64,000 nt of DNA from Nitrospira_D sp035465795 (GTDB lineage: Bacteria; Nitrospirota; Nitrospiria; Nitrospirales; Nitrospiraceae). The translations under genes were made by a program, and so were the position numbers. Position 1 is the first letter of the stretch, and each line of letters opens with the position of its first letter. The notes under the pieces are model-generated. The model was not told where the DNA came from. It saw only the letters and a program-made list of their open reading frames with translations, and did no database searches. Shown here in pieces: positions 16,270-25,777 of this stretch. The stretch is from contig NZ_JBMWAN010000006.1 of assembly GCF_049546785.1 (NCBI RefSeq), forward strand, positions 65,467 through 129,466, read 5' to 3'.

Positions 16270-16441
16270 TACAAAACGTTGCAGTTACCGGTTATCGCGT
16301 GGATGGCAACAGACCTTCTTAGACTGGAAAGAGGGAACCAGTACACCCGCATCAATGAAGCGTATGTCGGGATCGAATACTCTCTGTACGTCGACAGACT
16401 ATAAGTCCCCTGAAAAGTGCGGGGGGCTATAGGAGGTTCGT

Positions 16442-16849
16442 ATGAGTACCATTCTTCGAGAAAGCCGGATAGAAACCGTTCATGACCAGATCGTAAGCGA
16501 GGTGGCGCAGCGGTGGGCCAAGGCGTTTCAATGCAGGGTGACGATCAAGACCGGGCCCGACCACAATTCGTGGGATGATGCTCCCCAGGAATCGGATATC
16601 GTCGGCTGGGACTTCAGTCCGCGAGGCAATCGTCTCTTATGGTCGGCCGAAGTTGAAACGGAGGATTCACTTTCTGACCCGGATACGCACAGAAAGTGGC
16701 GGTGCGCTGCGGTCCCCGGCATTCCAATATATCTTCTGATTCCACGCGGCACTCGTGCGCTGGCAGAGAAGATGGCCGCCTCGGCTGATTTTCGATTCAG
16801 CAGTATCTACGAATACGGATTTGTGAACGGCGTCGTTCAGATTCTGTAA
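16442..16849 (+). CDS. Uncharacterised protein, possible PD-(D/E)XK-like fold
   Basis: A 135-residue soluble protein behind a strong ribosome site (TAGGAGG, 16430-16436). Residues 51-73 contain SDIVGWDFSP then LWSAEVETED, and later HRKWRCAAVPGIPIYLLIPR. An acidic residue, then ExE, then a hydrophobic strand ending in a basic residue resembles the Uma2 and restriction-like folds, but the catalytic lysine is not obvious. A 7-bp hairpin (AGTCCCC / GGGGGCT, 16404-16428) precedes the ribosome site. Function unknown. Confidence 0.6.
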   Translation: MSTILRESRIETVHDQIVSEVAQRWAKAFQCRVTIKTGPDHNSWDDAPQESDIVGWDFSPRGNRLLWSAEVETEDSLSDPDTHRKWRCAAVPGIPIYLLIPRGTRALAEKMAASADFRFSSIYEYGFVNGVVQIL

Positions 16850-17015
16850 GGGATATTATTCGCAGGATGAGCCCTCACGATCCGCTGCTTCAAGGCCGGA
16901 TCTCTTCCTGATAGTATGATGGTTATGGGTCGTCTCGCACCGGCTGAATGATGTTCGGATTCTCTGGGATCGTACCCGTTCGACAGCTATGATAGGGAGA
17001 GGCGGAGATGAATGA

Positions 17016-17201
17016 TTGGAAGTCCGGGCGGTTCTGCCGTCAGGCGCGGAGCTGGTCCTTGAGAGGGGCCACGACCGGATTCCGGTCCCCATTCAGTTCA
17101 ACGGGCCGGCATTATATGGATATGGGAAGAATCGGGCGCTGCCCCGGTATCAAACATCTCTGCAAGTCCTGGTCTCCGTTGAAGAAGTCGCAGTGGGATG
17201 A
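17016..17201 (+). CDS. Doubtful small ORF in the region before the ACT gene
   Basis: The 438-nt gap 16850-17287 holds overlapping short frames. This one (61 residues, TTG start, GGCGGAG about 9 nt upstream) has the most protein-like composition: MEVRAVLPSGAELVLERGHD then a beta-like pattern ending LQVLVSVEEVAVG. A competing frame begins at the ATG at 17008, with the same ribosome site but a Ser/Arg-rich product. Neither resembles a known family. A small hairpin CCCGC / GCGGG lies at 17231-17248. Confidence 0.25.
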   Translation: MEVRAVLPSGAELVLERGHDRIPVPIQFNGPALYGYGKNRALPRYQTSLQVLVSVEEVAVG

Positions 17202-17287
17202 GCGGGAAAGCTGATTGTTTCTGATGTGTTCCCGCTAGAGCACGCGGGCCCCCTTCGATAGCGCAAATTCAGCTTGGAGTACGACCT

Positions 17288-17698
17288 ATGCCGACAACAA
17301 CTCAATTGGTCATCAGCGGTCAGAGCAAGCCGGGTGTGATTGCCCGAGTCGCTTCTGTCTTGGGTGAAGCCGGAGTCAATATCAAAGCCTTCTCTGCTCC
17401 CGAGGTGACAGGAACGGGGAAGCTCCGCCTGCTGGTCGCAGATATCGATGGGGCCAGAGCGGCTCTCAAAGCAGCCAAGATCCGGTTCGGTGAAGAGACC
17501 GCCCTGATTTTGAGCCTGGAAAACAAACCGGGCGCCCTGATGGATGTCGCCGATCTGCTGACGAAAAACCGGATCAACATCAAATGCGGGTACTGCACTC
17601 CCTCACGGGAGGGAAAACGTGCCATTGTCGTCTTGACGGTATCCAATACGGCCAAAGCCCTGGCCGTCTTGCGCGATGAGTCACTCGACGAGTTCTGA
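17288..17698 (+). CDS. Tandem ACT-domain protein
   Basis: A 136-residue protein made of two ACT domains. The first begins QLVISGQSKPGVIARVASVL with the ligand-site glycine in the KPGV turn (about residues 5-65). The second begins LILSLENKPGALMDVADLLT (about residues 74-136). ACT domains bind amino acids and transmit allosteric signals; with no catalytic domain this is likely a free-standing sensor. GGAG lies 8 nt before the ATG. rlpA starts 3 nt after the stop, so both may be co-transcribed. The ligand is unknown. Confidence 0.85.
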   Translation: MPTTTQLVISGQSKPGVIARVASVLGEAGVNIKAFSAPEVTGTGKLRLLVADIDGARAALKAAKIRFGEETALILSLENKPGALMDVADLLTKNRINIKCGYCTPSREGKRAIVVLTVSNTAKALAVLRDESLDEF

Positions 17699-17701
17699 TC
17701 G

Positions 17702-18382
17702 ATGAGGGCCATCCAGCCCATTCGACGATATTCCGCTGCTCGAATCCTTTTCGTTCTGGTGCTCTGTTCGCTTCTGCAGTCCTGCCGGACGCAAGCTCCT
17801 CCCGTCGAACGATTTCCTGGCTATCCCATTGGATTTGTTGAGCGAGGGACTGCCTCCTGGTATGGGCCGGGATTTGACGGAAACAAGACGGCAAACGGCG
17901 AACGGTATGACATGCACAAACTGACGGCCGCCCACCGGACGCTTCCCTTGGGATCCGTGGCTGTCGTGCGCTCCTTAACCTCCAACCGGCAAGTAACCGT
18001 TCGAATCAATGACCGGGGCCCATTTGCCAAAGGGCGGGTGCTGGATCTGTCCTTAGCCGGGGCACGAGCCATCGGGATGATCGGGAACGGGACTGACCAG
18101 ATCGAGTTGCGCGTGGTGGGGTATACCGGCAGACCTGAGGGTATGGGGGTCTTGCGGGTTCAAGTCGGGTCTTTTGCCGATCTACAGAATGCCCGAGGGT
18201 TGTTTGATCGTGTCAGGACGCTGTATCCGGGTGGGCGGATTACGCAGGTTGATTTGCCTGACGGGCGGCGATACCGGGTGCAGGTAGGGCAGTTTTTGAC
18301 CGAATCCCAGGCTCAGGCCGCATCGGCCCGCCTCGACGCCGATTATGATCTCCAGTCTTTCGTGATACGGGACGATGGGTAA
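17702..18382 (+). CDS. rlpA: RlpA-like septal lytic transglycosylase lipoprotein
   Basis: A 226-residue lipoprotein. The signal peptide ends in LLQSC (residues 24-28). A double-psi beta-barrel follows, with GTASWYGPGFDGNKTANGER, TAAHRTLPLG and VRINDRGPFAKGRVLDLS carrying the catalytic aspartate. The C-terminal SPOR domain (about residues 148-224, LRVQVGSFADLQNARGLFDR) binds denuded septal glycan. Known RlpA cleaves naked glycan strands during cell division. It directly follows the ACT gene. Length and domain order are normal. Confidence 0.92.
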   Translation: MRAIQPIRRYSAARILFVLVLCSLLQSCRTQAPPVERFPGYPIGFVERGTASWYGPGFDGNKTANGERYDMHKLTAAHRTLPLGSVAVVRSLTSNRQVTVRINDRGPFAKGRVLDLSLAGARAIGMIGNGTDQIELRVVGYTGRPEGMGVLRVQVGSFADLQNARGLFDRVRTLYPGGRITQVDLPDGRRYRVQVGQFLTESQAQAASARLDADYDLQSFVIRDDG

Positions 18383-18667
18383 TGTCAAAGTGCTCCTTAT
18401 CTCCTATCTCCTCCGTCCGGAGTGCCTCCACAGGTCCAGAGATGGATCGTTATGGAACTGATTGATTATTCTGCATCTTTTTCAGAATGACTTGCCCTGG
18501 GCAAGCTCCTATGATACATGTTGTGCTCAATGAGAATGATTTCCTCAACATGGTCCATCTCGTTTGATCGCACCTTCACGGGGATAACCGGTTCTATCAG
18601 GCCGGGCCGTACTCCTCATCTATCTGGGCGAGCCATTGTGGCTCGCCGTTTCTAATCAAAGGCCGTC

Positions 18668-19948
18668 ATGGATATCCTCATCCTCTTGGGATTGATTGGA
18701 TTATCTGCTGTTATTTCAACGGCTGAGATAGGATTCTTTGCGGTCAATGAAACCCGCCTCAGGGCCATTGCCAAGAACGGCGATAAACGGGCAGCTATGG
18801 CGCTTGAGCTCAGGAGCGATCCCCAGAAGCTCTTGTCCACCATCCTGGTCGGAGACCGGCTGGTGGGGACGGCCATCCCGATGTTTGCCACCTTCATTAC
18901 ATTAAATGCCTACGGGGGAAAGACCTCGTTTGACGAAGCCATTGCCGTGACGGTGGGAGTCCTGACGTTTGTCCTCCTCGTGTCGGTTGACGTGATTCCC
19001 AAGACTTTGGCCGCCAAGTTTGCTGTGCCGGTCACGCTGAATATGGCTTACCCCGTGTACGGCGTTCAGCTGATGCTGAGACCCCTGTTGTTTGTGATGG
19101 TCCCTCTGATCCATAAGTTGACCGGGGGCAAGGGCCTCACCCTTCCGCTGGTGACCGAGGAAGAGCTCAAGATCATGCTCGACGAGGGTGGCAGAGTGGG
19201 CCAGATCGAATCCGAAGAAGTGAAGATGATTAAGAACGTCTTTCAGCTCAAAGATATTACGGCCGAAGATGCCATGACGCCGCGCATCTATGTGTTCTCA
19301 TTAGACGGGAGCCTGCAGCTCAAAGAGGCGCAGGAACTGCTCTATAACTCGAAATATTCTCGCATTCCGGTTTATGACGGCACGCTCGACAACATCACCG
19401 GGATTCTTTACAAGACGAAGGCGCTCACGGAACTGGCCAAGGGGCGTATGGACGTCAAACTGAAAGATATCGCGCATCCTGCGCTCTTCGTGCCGGCCGG
19501 CAAGACCGCCGACGACCTGATGAAACAGTTTCAGCAGGAAAAGCGTCATATGGGCATCGTCGTGAACGAGTTCGGCGGGGTGATGGGATTGGTGACGCTG
19601 GAGGATCTCCTGGAGGAAGTAGTCGGCGAAATCGTGGATGAGACCGACATTACCGAGGAGCTCATCAAGCGTATCGGCAAGAATCAGATTCTGGTTCACG
19701 GTCGAACCGAGGTGCGGAAGGTCAATGATTTCTTCAAGGTCGATTTGGGAGATGAAGCCTTGACCATCGGCGGGCTGATTCAAGGCGAACTGGGCCGCAT
19801 TCCCAAAGCCGGGGAGGAGCTGCATATCGGCCATTGCCGGCTGGTGGTGCACGAGGCCGATCCGCGCTCGATTCGCAGCGTGAACATCTATAAGGAAGAA
19901 AAAACCCCGGTCTCTGTCGAAGCGCCTAGCCTGAATCCTGTCAGCTAA
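18668..19948 (+). CDS. CNNM/CBS-domain membrane protein (CorC/TlyC family)
   Basis: A 426-residue protein with an N-terminal DUF21/CNNM membrane domain (about residues 1-170; opening ILLGLIGLSAVISTAEIGFF, AEIGFFAVNETRL), a pair of CBS domains (about 205-325; AMTPRIYVFSLDG, SRIPVYDGTLDNITGILYKT, MGIVVNEFGGVMGLVTLEDL) and a C-terminal CorC/HlyC domain (about 345-420). Relatives are linked to Mg2+ or Co2+ export and are often mislabelled haemolysins. It is convergent with ligA; only 6 nt separate the stops. Confidence 0.9.
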   Translation: MDILILLGLIGLSAVISTAEIGFFAVNETRLRAIAKNGDKRAAMALELRSDPQKLLSTILVGDRLVGTAIPMFATFITLNAYGGKTSFDEAIAVTVGVLTFVLLVSVDVIPKTLAAKFAVPVTLNMAYPVYGVQLMLRPLLFVMVPLIHKLTGGKGLTLPLVTEEELKIMLDEGGRVGQIESEEVKMIKNVFQLKDITAEDAMTPRIYVFSLDGSLQLKEAQELLYNSKYSRIPVYDGTLDNITGILYKTKALTELAKGRMDVKLKDIAHPALFVPAGKTADDLMKQFQQEKRHMGIVVNEFGGVMGLVTLEDLLEEVVGEIVDETDITEELIKRIGKNQILVHGRTEVRKVNDFFKVDLGDEALTIGGLIQGELGRIPKAGEELHIGHCRLVVHEADPRSIRSVNIYKEEKTPVSVEAPSLNPVS

Positions 19949-19954
19949 TCTCTC

Positions 19955-22036
19955 CTAGGGATTCACCAACTCAGTAAACTCCTGCTCCGTGAGAACCCGA
20001 ATGGTCAGCTTGTGAGCCTGGTCGAGTTTCGACCCGGGATCACGGCCTGCGACCACAAATGAGGTGTGTTTGCTGACGCTGGAGGTCACGGTTCCGCCTT
20101 GTTGTTCGACCAGCCGCTTCGCGTCATCGCGGCTGTAGCGATCGAGCCCGCCAGTAAAGACAAACGTTTTCCCCGCCAACGGGAGGAATGCCGCCGGAGC
20201 GCTCGTCTGCCGTTCTTCGATGACCATGCCGAGCGACCGGAGTTGATCGATCACGCGGCGATTCGACTCCTCCCGAAAATAGGAGACGAGGCTGGCGGAA
20301 ATTTCCGGTCCGATTTCCTTGACGGACCGGAGGCGCGCCTCATCGGCATTCATGATGGCATCGAGAGAACCGAATTCTCTGGCCAGGACCTTGGCGATAT
20401 GTTGACCGACCTGCCTGATTCCCAGCCCCATCAAGAAACGATCCAGCGCAACGGTTTTGCTCGCTTGAATGGCCTCCAGCAACAGCGAAGTCGATTTCTC
20501 CGCAAACCCCTCAAGTGGCATCAAGTGATCGCGGGTCAGGCGATAGAGATCGGCCAGACTGCCGACCAGTCCATGGTCCACAAGCTGCGCGACGGTCTTT
20601 TTTCCGAGCCCCTCGATATTGAGCGCCTGCTTGGAGGCGAAATGTTCGATCGCGCCTTTTAGTTGCGCGACGCATCCGGCCTGGCCCGTGCAATAGTAAT
20701 AGGCTCCTTCGCGTCCCACCGCCGATCCGCACACCGGACAGTGATCCGGCATCGAAAACGGCTCGGAACGGGATTCGCCGGGAACCGGGATGCGCTCGGC
20801 AATGGCCGGGATGACATCGCCGGCCCGTTCCACCTTGACGGTGTCGCCCACACGAATATCTTTTCTGGCGACTTCATCGGCATTGTGCAATGTCGCCCGG
20901 CTGATTGTGACGCCGCCGACTTCGACCGGCCGGAGGAGAGCGACCGGAGTGAGTGTGCCCGTGCGTCCGACCGAGACGACGATATCCTGCACCACCGTGA
21001 TTTCCTTGCGCGGGGCGAACTTGAAGGCGATCGCCCAGCGGGGGCTGCGGGACTTGAAGCCCAGTTGCTCCTGCCAGTCCCGACGATTCACTTTCACGAC
21101 CAGGCCGTCGATTTCATAGGGCAGGTCGTCGCGCACCTCTTCGGTCTCACGGTGGAACGCGATGACCTCCTCGATGGTTCGGCATCGACGCCGGTGGCTG
21201 GGAATGGGAAGTCCCCAATCGGCCAGTGCATCGAGCTCTTCCCAGTGGGATGTCGGAGGCTGAGCGGATACCGCCATGGCTTCGTAACAGGTGATCACCA
21301 AGGGACGACTCGCGGTGATATGCGAGTCGAGTTGCCGGAGAGACCCCGCCGCGGCGTTGCGCGGATTGGCAAAGGCCTCTTCCCCTCGTTCCGTGATCGC
21401 CCGGTTCAGCGCGTGGAAATCTTCGAGCTTCATATAGACTTCGCCGCGGACGGCCAGATGGGCAGGGGGAGAAGAGTCGCTGCGCAGGTGAAGGGGAAGG
21501 GAGCGGATCGTCCGGAGGTTGATCGTCACATCCTCGCCGGTGGTTCCGTCGCCCCTGGTGGAGCCGCGGACCAAGCGGCCCCGCTCATAGACCAGCTCGA
21601 CGGAGAGGCCGTCGAATTTCGGTTCGACCGTGTACTCCACCTGATCCGTTTCAAGCTCCCGTTTCATCCGTTGATCGAATGCCAGCACATCGGACGGATC
21701 GACGATGGAATCAAGGCTGAGCATCGGCCGTTCGTGACGGACCTTGCCCAGTTCCGCGAGGGGCATGCCCCCCACCCGCTGGGTCGGGGAATCAGCAGTT
21801 AGGAGATCGGGGTGAGCCGATTCAAGGTCGCATAACTCTTTGAAGAGACGGTCGTACTCGGCGTCGGAAATCTCTGGCCGGTCTTTGACGTAGTACAGGT
21901 AATCGTGATGCCGGATTTTCTGTCGCAGCCATTCGATCCGCTCCTGTGGAGAAGAACGGGCGCCGTCGGATGTTGGCGGATCAGGCGGCAGGTTATCGAA
22001 TAAATCGTGCGGCATAGCTTCTGATCTCGTGGCCAT
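19955..22036 (-). CDS. ligA: NAD+-dependent DNA ligase
   Basis: A 693-residue LigA that seals nicks in replication and repair. It contains the Ia domain (HDYLYYVKDRPEISDAEYDR), the adenylation site EPKFDGLS with the nucleophilic lysine of KxDG (about residue 138), the OB fold, a four-cysteine zinc finger (CPVCGS to YYCTGQAGC), helix-hairpin-helix repeats (about 480-600) and a C-terminal BRCT domain (about 615-690, KTFVFTGGLDRYSRDDAKRL). The open frame overlaps the upstream gene by 44 nt; an internal ATG at 22015 (MPHDLFDNL) would reduce this and is an equally likely start. Confidence 0.95.
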   Translation of the reverse strand: MATRSEAMPHDLFDNLPPDPPTSDGARSSPQERIEWLRQKIRHHDYLYYVKDRPEISDAEYDRLFKELCDLESAHPDLLTADSPTQRVGGMPLAELGKVRHERPMLSLDSIVDPSDVLAFDQRMKRELETDQVEYTVEPKFDGLSVELVYERGRLVRGSTRGDGTTGEDVTINLRTIRSLPLHLRSDSSPPAHLAVRGEVYMKLEDFHALNRAITERGEEAFANPRNAAAGSLRQLDSHITASRPLVITCYEAMAVSAQPPTSHWEELDALADWGLPIPSHRRRCRTIEEVIAFHRETEEVRDDLPYEIDGLVVKVNRRDWQEQLGFKSRSPRWAIAFKFAPRKEITVVQDIVVSVGRTGTLTPVALLRPVEVGGVTISRATLHNADEVARKDIRVGDTVKVERAGDVIPAIAERIPVPGESRSEPFSMPDHCPVCGSAVGREGAYYYCTGQAGCVAQLKGAIEHFASKQALNIEGLGKKTVAQLVDHGLVGSLADLYRLTRDHLMPLEGFAEKSTSLLLEAIQASKTVALDRFLMGLGIRQVGQHIAKVLAREFGSLDAIMNADEARLRSVKEIGPEISASLVSYFREESNRRVIDQLRSLGMVIEERQTSAPAAFLPLAGKTFVFTGGLDRYSRDDAKRLVEQQGGTVTSSVSKHTSFVVAGRDPGSKLDQAHKLTIRVLTEQEFTELVNP

Positions 22037-23918
22037 TCAACACATGAAAGCGACGGAGTCGGTCAAGGGTCTGGCTTGAAAACCTGGTGAGCGGCAGCGT
22101 GACGAGCCTGCGGCCGTATTGCCGGGCGATCCAGCGCCAGCGGGCGCGCGGCGGAATGGGCGAGACGATGGCGATATGAGGCTCGCGCGTATGTGCCGCT
22201 CCGGCAGCAATCAATCGTTCTTCCAGTGTGGTCGCGAAGGCCAGGTTGGGATCGCTCCAGATGTCCGGTATCGGGCGTGGGGGAAAGAGAAACAGCGCGC
22301 CTCCGTATCGTGACTGGCCGATGCCAGGGCCAACCATGTCATCCGCAAACGGGGTGGCGTAAAAACACAGGGTCGATTCTTCCTGATGCTCGGCAAACCA
22401 CGTGGCTTGCCAGGAGTAGGTCTGAGGATCGGCCGGCGTATCGAAGAGAAAGATGACGACTTCCACATTGCCGCGTGCCGGCGGAACCTCACGTACATAG
22501 AGATCCATGTGTGGCAATGAGCCGACGTTCGTGCCGAGCGTTCCGCCTGTCGGGCGTCGCCCGCCGAGCCATCGGCGCAGGCTCTCCCGGAGGTCGAGCC
22601 CGTCCTTCATGGACGTCGTGAATTTTTCCGTCTTGGCCAGGTCGGCGCCGATCAGGGCGCGGGCCTGCTCCCGGACATGGGTATTGAAGCTCTCGATCTT
22701 CTGGTCTTCCGGTGGCCAGGAACATTGGCGCTGCGGATTCCAGAGATAGGACCATTTGCGACTGGTTCTCCGGTCCGGCTTCGGCCGCAAGGAGAGCGAT
22801 TTCCAGACGAGTGGGGCACCCGGCAAACGATTCTTTGCCACAGCCAATGTCCCGCCTGGCAATTCCATCTGGTCAATGCCGACCGTGACCGATTCAAGGC
22901 GGGACCAGTCTTCCTGTACTTGATAGCCATAATCCTTCGCCGTTTTGAGCAACATGACGGCAAAATCGTCTCCCGCTGTCTGCTTCGCCGCAACCACCAA
23001 AGAATAGAGGGATGGGGTGAGCCGCCGCTCCAGCAGAGTCAGGTTCCGTACATACTGGAGGAGGGCTTGGAGGATCTGCGGCGTGACCCAATCGGGAATC
23101 GACGCGCCTTCTGCGCGATGCTGCTCGATCCATCGCGTCCGCGTTTCGATGAGCAGCTCTTTCACTCCGTCGATGGCCAGGTTCCAATCCGACCGGACTT
23201 CAGCCCGGCGGCGTTCATATAATTCTGTCAGAAACGGCAGTTCGCCCAGCACAAAGTAGAGGGAATCCCGGTTTACCGCACAGCGCACCGGTCGTTCATA
23301 AATCGGCTCCGGTACATCATACGGTGCGCGGGCTTGATACGAAGCCCGCAGCCACGGCCAATCGGTGAAGTGGCAGAGACACAAAATCGACTCATGATCG
23401 AGTTCCAGCTCGTGCAACCGGAAGGCCATCCAGGCGACACGCTTGGCCTGTTGTGAGCCGGCGAGAGGGGCGGTCAGGGATGGGAGTGTGGCTGCCGCCA
23501 GCGCAGGGAGCGACACCGACTTCACGGCATAGGGGTCGGGGCCTGCAAATGGTGTGGGCTCAAATCGCTCGACTTCGCGATCGATATAGGCGCGCGCAAT
23601 CCCTTCACCCATCGCGACCCGGATACCCATGATGACGGCCTGGCAGGGATCGACGGGGACGAAGCTGACGGTCGTGTTTTCGTCCCGGTTGGGCTCCGGC
23701 AGGATAACCAGGCTGATTTGCGGGAGACGGGTGACCGCCTGTTCGACGGAGTCTTCCAGCGACGGCGGGAGCGGCACGGCCAGACAGTCGTAGTGTTTGC
23801 CGATCAGTGTTTCCCGGACTTCCTGCGCGATATCGCCGCTCCCATGGAGAACCGGCAGTACATCGATCCTGGGCGAGAGGCTGAGAACGCGCGCTTCGCT
23901 CGGCGTGAAACGAGCCAT
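21993..23918 (-). CDS. 641-residue partner of a MoxR-type ATPase, unknown function
   Basis: No family recognised with confidence. The N-terminal 110 residues (IDVLPVLHGSGDIAQEVRET, YDCLAVPLPPSL, ISLVILPEPN) look like the TraB/ChaN-like alpha/beta module found at the start of DUF5682-type proteins. A helical middle follows. The last 170 residues (VEVVIFLFDTPADPQTYSW, STLCFYATPF, RRLVTLPLTRFSSQTLDRLR) resemble a von Willebrand A fold in which the metal site DxSxS has degenerated to DTPAD. The ATG at 23918 directly abuts the stop of the upstream ATPase gene, so they are translationally coupled. MoxR ATPases commonly work with vWA proteins, which supports a two-part machine. Confidence 0.6.
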   Translation of the reverse strand: MARFTPSEARVLSLSPRIDVLPVLHGSGDIAQEVRETLIGKHYDCLAVPLPPSLEDSVEQAVTRLPQISLVILPEPNRDENTTVSFVPVDPCQAVIMGIRVAMGEGIARAYIDREVERFEPTPFAGPDPYAVKSVSLPALAAATLPSLTAPLAGSQQAKRVAWMAFRLHELELDHESILCLCHFTDWPWLRASYQARAPYDVPEPIYERPVRCAVNRDSLYFVLGELPFLTELYERRRAEVRSDWNLAIDGVKELLIETRTRWIEQHRAEGASIPDWVTPQILQALLQYVRNLTLLERRLTPSLYSLVVAAKQTAGDDFAVMLLKTAKDYGYQVQEDWSRLESVTVGIDQMELPGGTLAVAKNRLPGAPLVWKSLSLRPKPDRRTSRKWSYLWNPQRQCSWPPEDQKIESFNTHVREQARALIGADLAKTEKFTTSMKDGLDLRESLRRWLGGRRPTGGTLGTNVGSLPHMDLYVREVPPARGNVEVVIFLFDTPADPQTYSWQATWFAEHQEESTLCFYATPFADDMVGPGIGQSRYGGALFLFPPRPIPDIWSDPNLAFATTLEERLIAAGAAHTREPHIAIVSPIPPRARWRWIARQYGRRLVTLPLTRFSSQTLDRLRRFHVLNGHEIRSYAARFIR

Positions 23919-24875
23919 TCAACGCCCCGGGTGTAGAGGGTCGTCTTCTTCAAAGAAGAAATCGCCCAGGCCTTTGGGAAACGAGTGCGCGCCCATGGCA
24001 CGGGCTCTTCGCCGCGACTGATCTTCCAGGTTGAGGGAGTCCGGTCCCAGCACTTTCACCAGGGCCTCCTGCCACAGCCGATCGAGCGCGACCGGGTGGG
24101 CCGGGTCCTGCGCCAGCCGCTTGACCGCATATTGAATCAGGTGGAGCCCGTCCCTGACCGAGTATTCCAGATTGAGCTGGTGGGCCTCCTGCAGAAAACT
24201 CACGGCGAGGGTCAAGACTTCGTCCGCGGCGAAGGGGAGATGATAGCGCAGGATCGCCATCTCGTCTTCCCGCGAGGGAAATCCCAGCCCAAGCGTGGGC
24301 TGGAGCCGGGAGAGAATATAGTCGGGGACTTCATAGGTAGAGGCGTCCTCATTCATCGTCACGCAACAGCGAAAATGCTCGTGCGCTTGAATGAGAATGC
24401 CGGCGATGATCGACTCCACGCAGCGCCGGTGATCCAGGAGCGGCGCGAGCGACGCCCAGCTCTTTTCATTCATCCGGTTGCCTTCATCAAGGACGCAGAT
24501 GCTTCCCGTCAGCACGGCCGTGACGAGCGGGGACGCGTGATAGGCGATTGTGCCCGATTCCGCCAGGACCGGCGTAATCAGGAGATCTTCCGGCCTCGTA
24601 TCAGCGGTGCATTGAAAGACGTAGAGGTCTTGTTTGCGTTCCTTCGCGCCGGACATGGCCAGGGTCGTCTTGCCGATCCCCGGCGGGCCGGTAATGCGGG
24701 GCGAGAGCGGCAGATCGCGGGGATCCACCATCAACCAGCAGGCCAGGAGTTGCTGCAACGGCTCACGGCTTCCGATCCATTCCTGCAGGGACGTCATCGG
24801 TTGAGCCAGGTGAAGGGTGATCCCCTGGACGACCATGGTTCTGGCCGGGGATGCGGACGGGCGTTGTTCCATCAT
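23919..24875 (-). CDS. MoxR-like AAA+ ATPase
   Basis: A 318-residue AAA+ protein. Walker A is GPPGIGKTTL (about residue 62), Walker B is ICVLDEGNRM (about 125), sensor 1 is CCVTMNEDAS (about 170), and an arginine finger is in SRLQPTLG. The C-terminal lid ends in an acidic tail. The Walker B reads DEGN instead of the common DEIN. The ATG at 24875 (MMEQRP) was chosen; an open frame extends to 24962 without domain content. It is the first gene of a tight unit with the 641-residue protein and possibly ligA. MoxR proteins usually act as chaperone-like remodellers of a partner. Confidence 0.82.
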   Translation of the reverse strand: MMEQRPSASPARTMVVQGITLHLAQPMTSLQEWIGSREPLQQLLACWLMVDPRDLPLSPRITGPPGIGKTTLAMSGAKERKQDLYVFQCTADTRPEDLLITPVLAESGTIAYHASPLVTAVLTGSICVLDEGNRMNEKSWASLAPLLDHRRCVESIIAGILIQAHEHFRCCVTMNEDASTYEVPDYILSRLQPTLGLGFPSREDEMAILRYHLPFAADEVLTLAVSFLQEAHQLNLEYSVRDGLHLIQYAVKRLAQDPAHPVALDRLWQEALVKVLGPDSLNLEDQSRRRARAMGAHSFPKGLGDFFFEEDDPLHPGR

Positions 24876-25112
24876 GGGCGAGGGACTCTTGGTTAGATAA
24901 TCGGTATCGAGCGGACGGTAGCATAGCGATCCGGGAGGGTCAAACCCCCTTGAGGGGTCCAATTCGCTTTGACTTTCACAGCGTTGGACCGTATTCTTAA
25001 GAGTCCCGGCGACTGCAATATGGTCAAAGGCACGTTGTGTCAGGGTGAGCGATCTTCCGGTGAATGCCGGAGGACGCGCAGGCGGCGCACGATGAACAGG
25101 GAGGGTTTGCGA

Positions 25113-25763
25113 GTGGACGATCAGAGACCCAAAATGGTGGCAATGGGCCTGGCAGTGGTGTGCACCGCGCTGCTCTTGAGCGGGTGCGTCGTGCTGGAGG
25201 AAAAGTATAACGCGGAAAAGACCAGAAGCTTGAATTTTCAGCGGCTGCTGGCGCAGGAAGAGAAGCGGACGGCGGAGCTGGATAGCGAAGTCAAACGGAC
25301 GAAGAAGGAATTGGCGGAATTCGAAGCCCGCAACCGCGAACTCACGGCGCAGGTCCAGTCCGCACGGGAACAGATGGCGCGGATGCAGGAAGAGATGGAT
25401 GCAGTCAGAGAGTCCGCCCTATTAGAACGGAAGGCCATGGAAGACATGCGGAAAATGCCCGCGGCGCCGTCGGGCAAAGTCAAGAAGCCGGAGGCTGTGG
25501 CGTCCGTTCCTCACGAGACGGATCTTACGGCGCCTGACCCGACGAAGGATGTGTCCGGCTTGTTCAACCTCACGGAGACGGCGAAGCCCGGCACAAAATC
25601 CGCTGCGGCGACCGGCACCACCATCCATGTGGTGAAGCCGGGAGAAACGCTCTTCCGGATCAGCCGCCGCTACGGAGTCGAGGTCGAAAAGATCAAGAAA
25701 TGGAATAAGCTGCCGGATGACATCATTGAAGTCGGGCAGAAACTGATCGTTGGAATGGAGTAA
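25113..25763 (+). CDS. LysM-domain lipoprotein with coiled coil
   Basis: A 216-residue lipoprotein starting at a GTG (25113), 8 nt after GGGAGGG; an upstream ATG at 25092 adds seven residues. The signal peptide ends in LLLSGC. A long coiled coil (about residues 40-118, charged heptads such as QRLLAQEEKRTAELDSEVKR) and a linker follow, then a C-terminal LysM domain (about 168-214, HVVKPGETLFRISRRYGVEV) that binds peptidoglycan. It probably spans from a membrane anchor to the wall. The trpE start is 14 nt after its stop, so this envelope gene heads the trp operon. Confidence 0.82.
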   Translation: MDDQRPKMVAMGLAVVCTALLLSGCVVLEEKYNAEKTRSLNFQRLLAQEEKRTAELDSEVKRTKKELAEFEARNRELTAQVQSAREQMARMQEEMDAVRESALLERKAMEDMRKMPAAPSGKVKKPEAVASVPHETDLTAPDPTKDVSGLFNLTETAKPGTKSAAATGTTIHVVKPGETLFRISRRYGVEVEKIKKWNKLPDDIIEVGQKLIVGME

Positions 25764-25777
25764 TACACCGGTTTCCC

